From: Rickettsia endosymbiont of Diachasma alloeum | GTDB lineage: Bacteria; Pseudomonadota; Alphaproteobacteria; Rickettsiales; Rickettsiaceae | Direction of reading: 5' to 3' | Length of the DNA stretch: 5,901 nt | Assembly: GCA_020404485.1 (NCBI GenBank) | Contig: DYDT01000065.1 | Location: 1-5,901 of the forward strand | Shown: piece by piece, positions 5,046-5,901 of the stretch | Position numbering within the stretch: position 1 is the first letter of the stretch | How the letters are laid out: each line of letters starts with the position of its first letter | The notes under the pieces: generated by a model | Databases searched by the model: none | Seen by the model: only the letters and a program-made list of their open reading frames with translations | What the model was told of the DNA's origin: nothing | Position numbers and translations under genes: made by a program

Positions 5046-5901
5046 ATGCAAAATCACGATTTCCTACATTCATTAAACGAGCAGCAACAAAAAGCAGTTC
5101 TTCATACCGAAGGACCGCTTCTTTTGCTTGCAGGGGCAGGGACAGGTAAGACGAAAGTGCTAACCTCAAGAATTGCGAATATTATTCATCAAAATTTAGC
5201 ATCCCCACAGAATATTTTAGCTGTTACTTTCACGAATAAAGCAGCAAAAGAGATGCAGGAAAGAGTCCATAATTTGGTTAGCTCTTACGGTCTTAACATT
5301 GGTACTTTCCACTCAATGGCAGCAAGGATATTGCGTGATCAAATAGAGAATTTAAATCTCGGTTTGAATAGCAGATTCACTATTATTAATCAAGATGATC
5401 AACTAAGATTGATTAAGGATATAGTAAAGCTTAAAAATATTGATACTAAAAAATATGCTCCTAAATTAATACATATCGTAATCTCACGTTGGAAAGATCA
5501 AGGTTTATTGCCAAATAAGCTATCAAGTTCTGATACTAATTTACTACTGCAACGTGTAGCAAAACTTGTTTATGAGGAATATCAGCAAAATTTACTTATC
5601 TCCAACGTAGTAGATTTTGGGGATTTACTGCTTTATAACAATGAGCTTTTCATTAAAAACCCTGAGATCTTAAAATATTATCAAGAAAAATATCGTTATA
5701 TTTTAATTGATGAATATCAAGATACTAATGTCGTACAATATTTGTGGGCAAGAATGCTTGCAAGCTTAAGTAAAAATATCTGCTGTGTTGGTGATGATGA
5801 TCAATCTATTTATGGTTGGCGTGGTGCAGAAGTAGGCAATATATTACGTTTTGAAAAGGATTTTTTAAACGCCACAATTATTAAGTTAGAGCAGAATTAT
5901 A
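5046..5901 (+). CDS. UvrD/PcrA-type superfamily 1A DNA helicase, N-terminal part
   Basis: The first 285 residues of an ATP-dependent 3'-5' DNA helicase of the UvrD/Rep/PcrA group, acting in excision repair, mismatch repair or removal of recombination intermediates. The gene runs off the window end, so this is an edge, not a truncation. Motifs in order: Q-motif LNEQQQKAV (10-18), Walker A AGAGTGKT (29-36), Ia [11 protein letters not shown], Ib [13 protein letters not shown], motif II/Walker B IDEYQDTN with D222-E223, motif [16 protein letters not shown] starting at 249, and the beginning of motif IV (LEQNY) at the edge. UvrD, PcrA and Rep cannot be separated on this part; Rickettsiales usually carry a UvrD-like copy. 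ATG 5046 is the earliest possible start, since TAA lies in frame at 5040-5042. No Shine-Dalgarno is visible before it. The palindromic element ends 37 bp upstream. Confidence 0.93.
   Translation, partial: MQNHDFLHSLNEQQQKAVLHTEGPLLLLAGAGTGKTKVLTSRIANIIHQNLASPQNILAVTFTNKAAKEMQERVHNLVSSYGLNIGTFHSMAARILRDQIENLNLGLNSRFTIINQDDQLRLIKDIVKLKNIDTKKYAPKLIHIVISRWKDQGLLPNKLSSSDTNLLLQRVAKLVYEEYQQNLLISNVVDFGDLLLYNNELFIKNPEILKYYQEKYRYILIDEYQDTNVVQYLWARMLASLSKNICCVGDDDQSIYGWRGAEVGNILRFEKDFLNATIIKLEQNY

Overview
The window is AT-rich, intracellular-type alphaproteobacterial DNA, most likely from a Rickettsia. The reasons are the low GC, AT-ending codons throughout, a core gene set (PCu(A)C copper chaperone, short RNase D, RMD1/DUF155 protein, YgfZ, UvrD/PcrA), a decayed gene fragment, and several roughly 100-bp palindromic repeats of the kind called Rickettsia palindromic elements (RPEs). 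The species cannot be fixed from sequence alone.

Layout. Bases 1-187 hold no gene I can support, but they contain a short imperfect direct repeat. Bases 188-385 (+) are the last ~60 codons of an AlkD-type DNA alkylation repair gene whose front is missing. Bases 491-1018 (+) encode a secreted PCu(A)C copper chaperone. A 66-bp convergent gap follows and holds a hairpin. RNase D (1085-1945, -) and an RMD1/DUF155 membrane protein (1958-2788, -) form a two-gene operon, 12 bp apart, read from a good sigma-70-like promoter at 2820-2849. In the opposite direction come ygfZ (3018-3839, +), a family 2 glycosyltransferase (4003-4848, +) and the first 285 codons of a UvrD/PcrA-type helicase (5046 to the window end, +).

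Three sizeable palindromic elements lie between these genes. Two copies of one family, in the same orientation, bracket ygfZ (2868-2974 and 3844-3947). They share a core but have different terminal arms, each of which still pairs with its own partner. A different element at 4904-5008 can fold into a cloverleaf. A small hairpin at 1042-1073 carries the same end sequences as that element and looks like its remnant.

Functionally the genes are ordinary housekeeping: copper delivery to cytochrome oxidase, RNA processing, Fe-S protein maturation, glycan synthesis and DNA repair. The RMD1 and YgfZ proteins have well-known mitochondrial counterparts (RMND1/Rmd1 and IBA57), which fits Rickettsiales ancestry. 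I see no new defence or mobile system. The repeat structures are the most interesting content.
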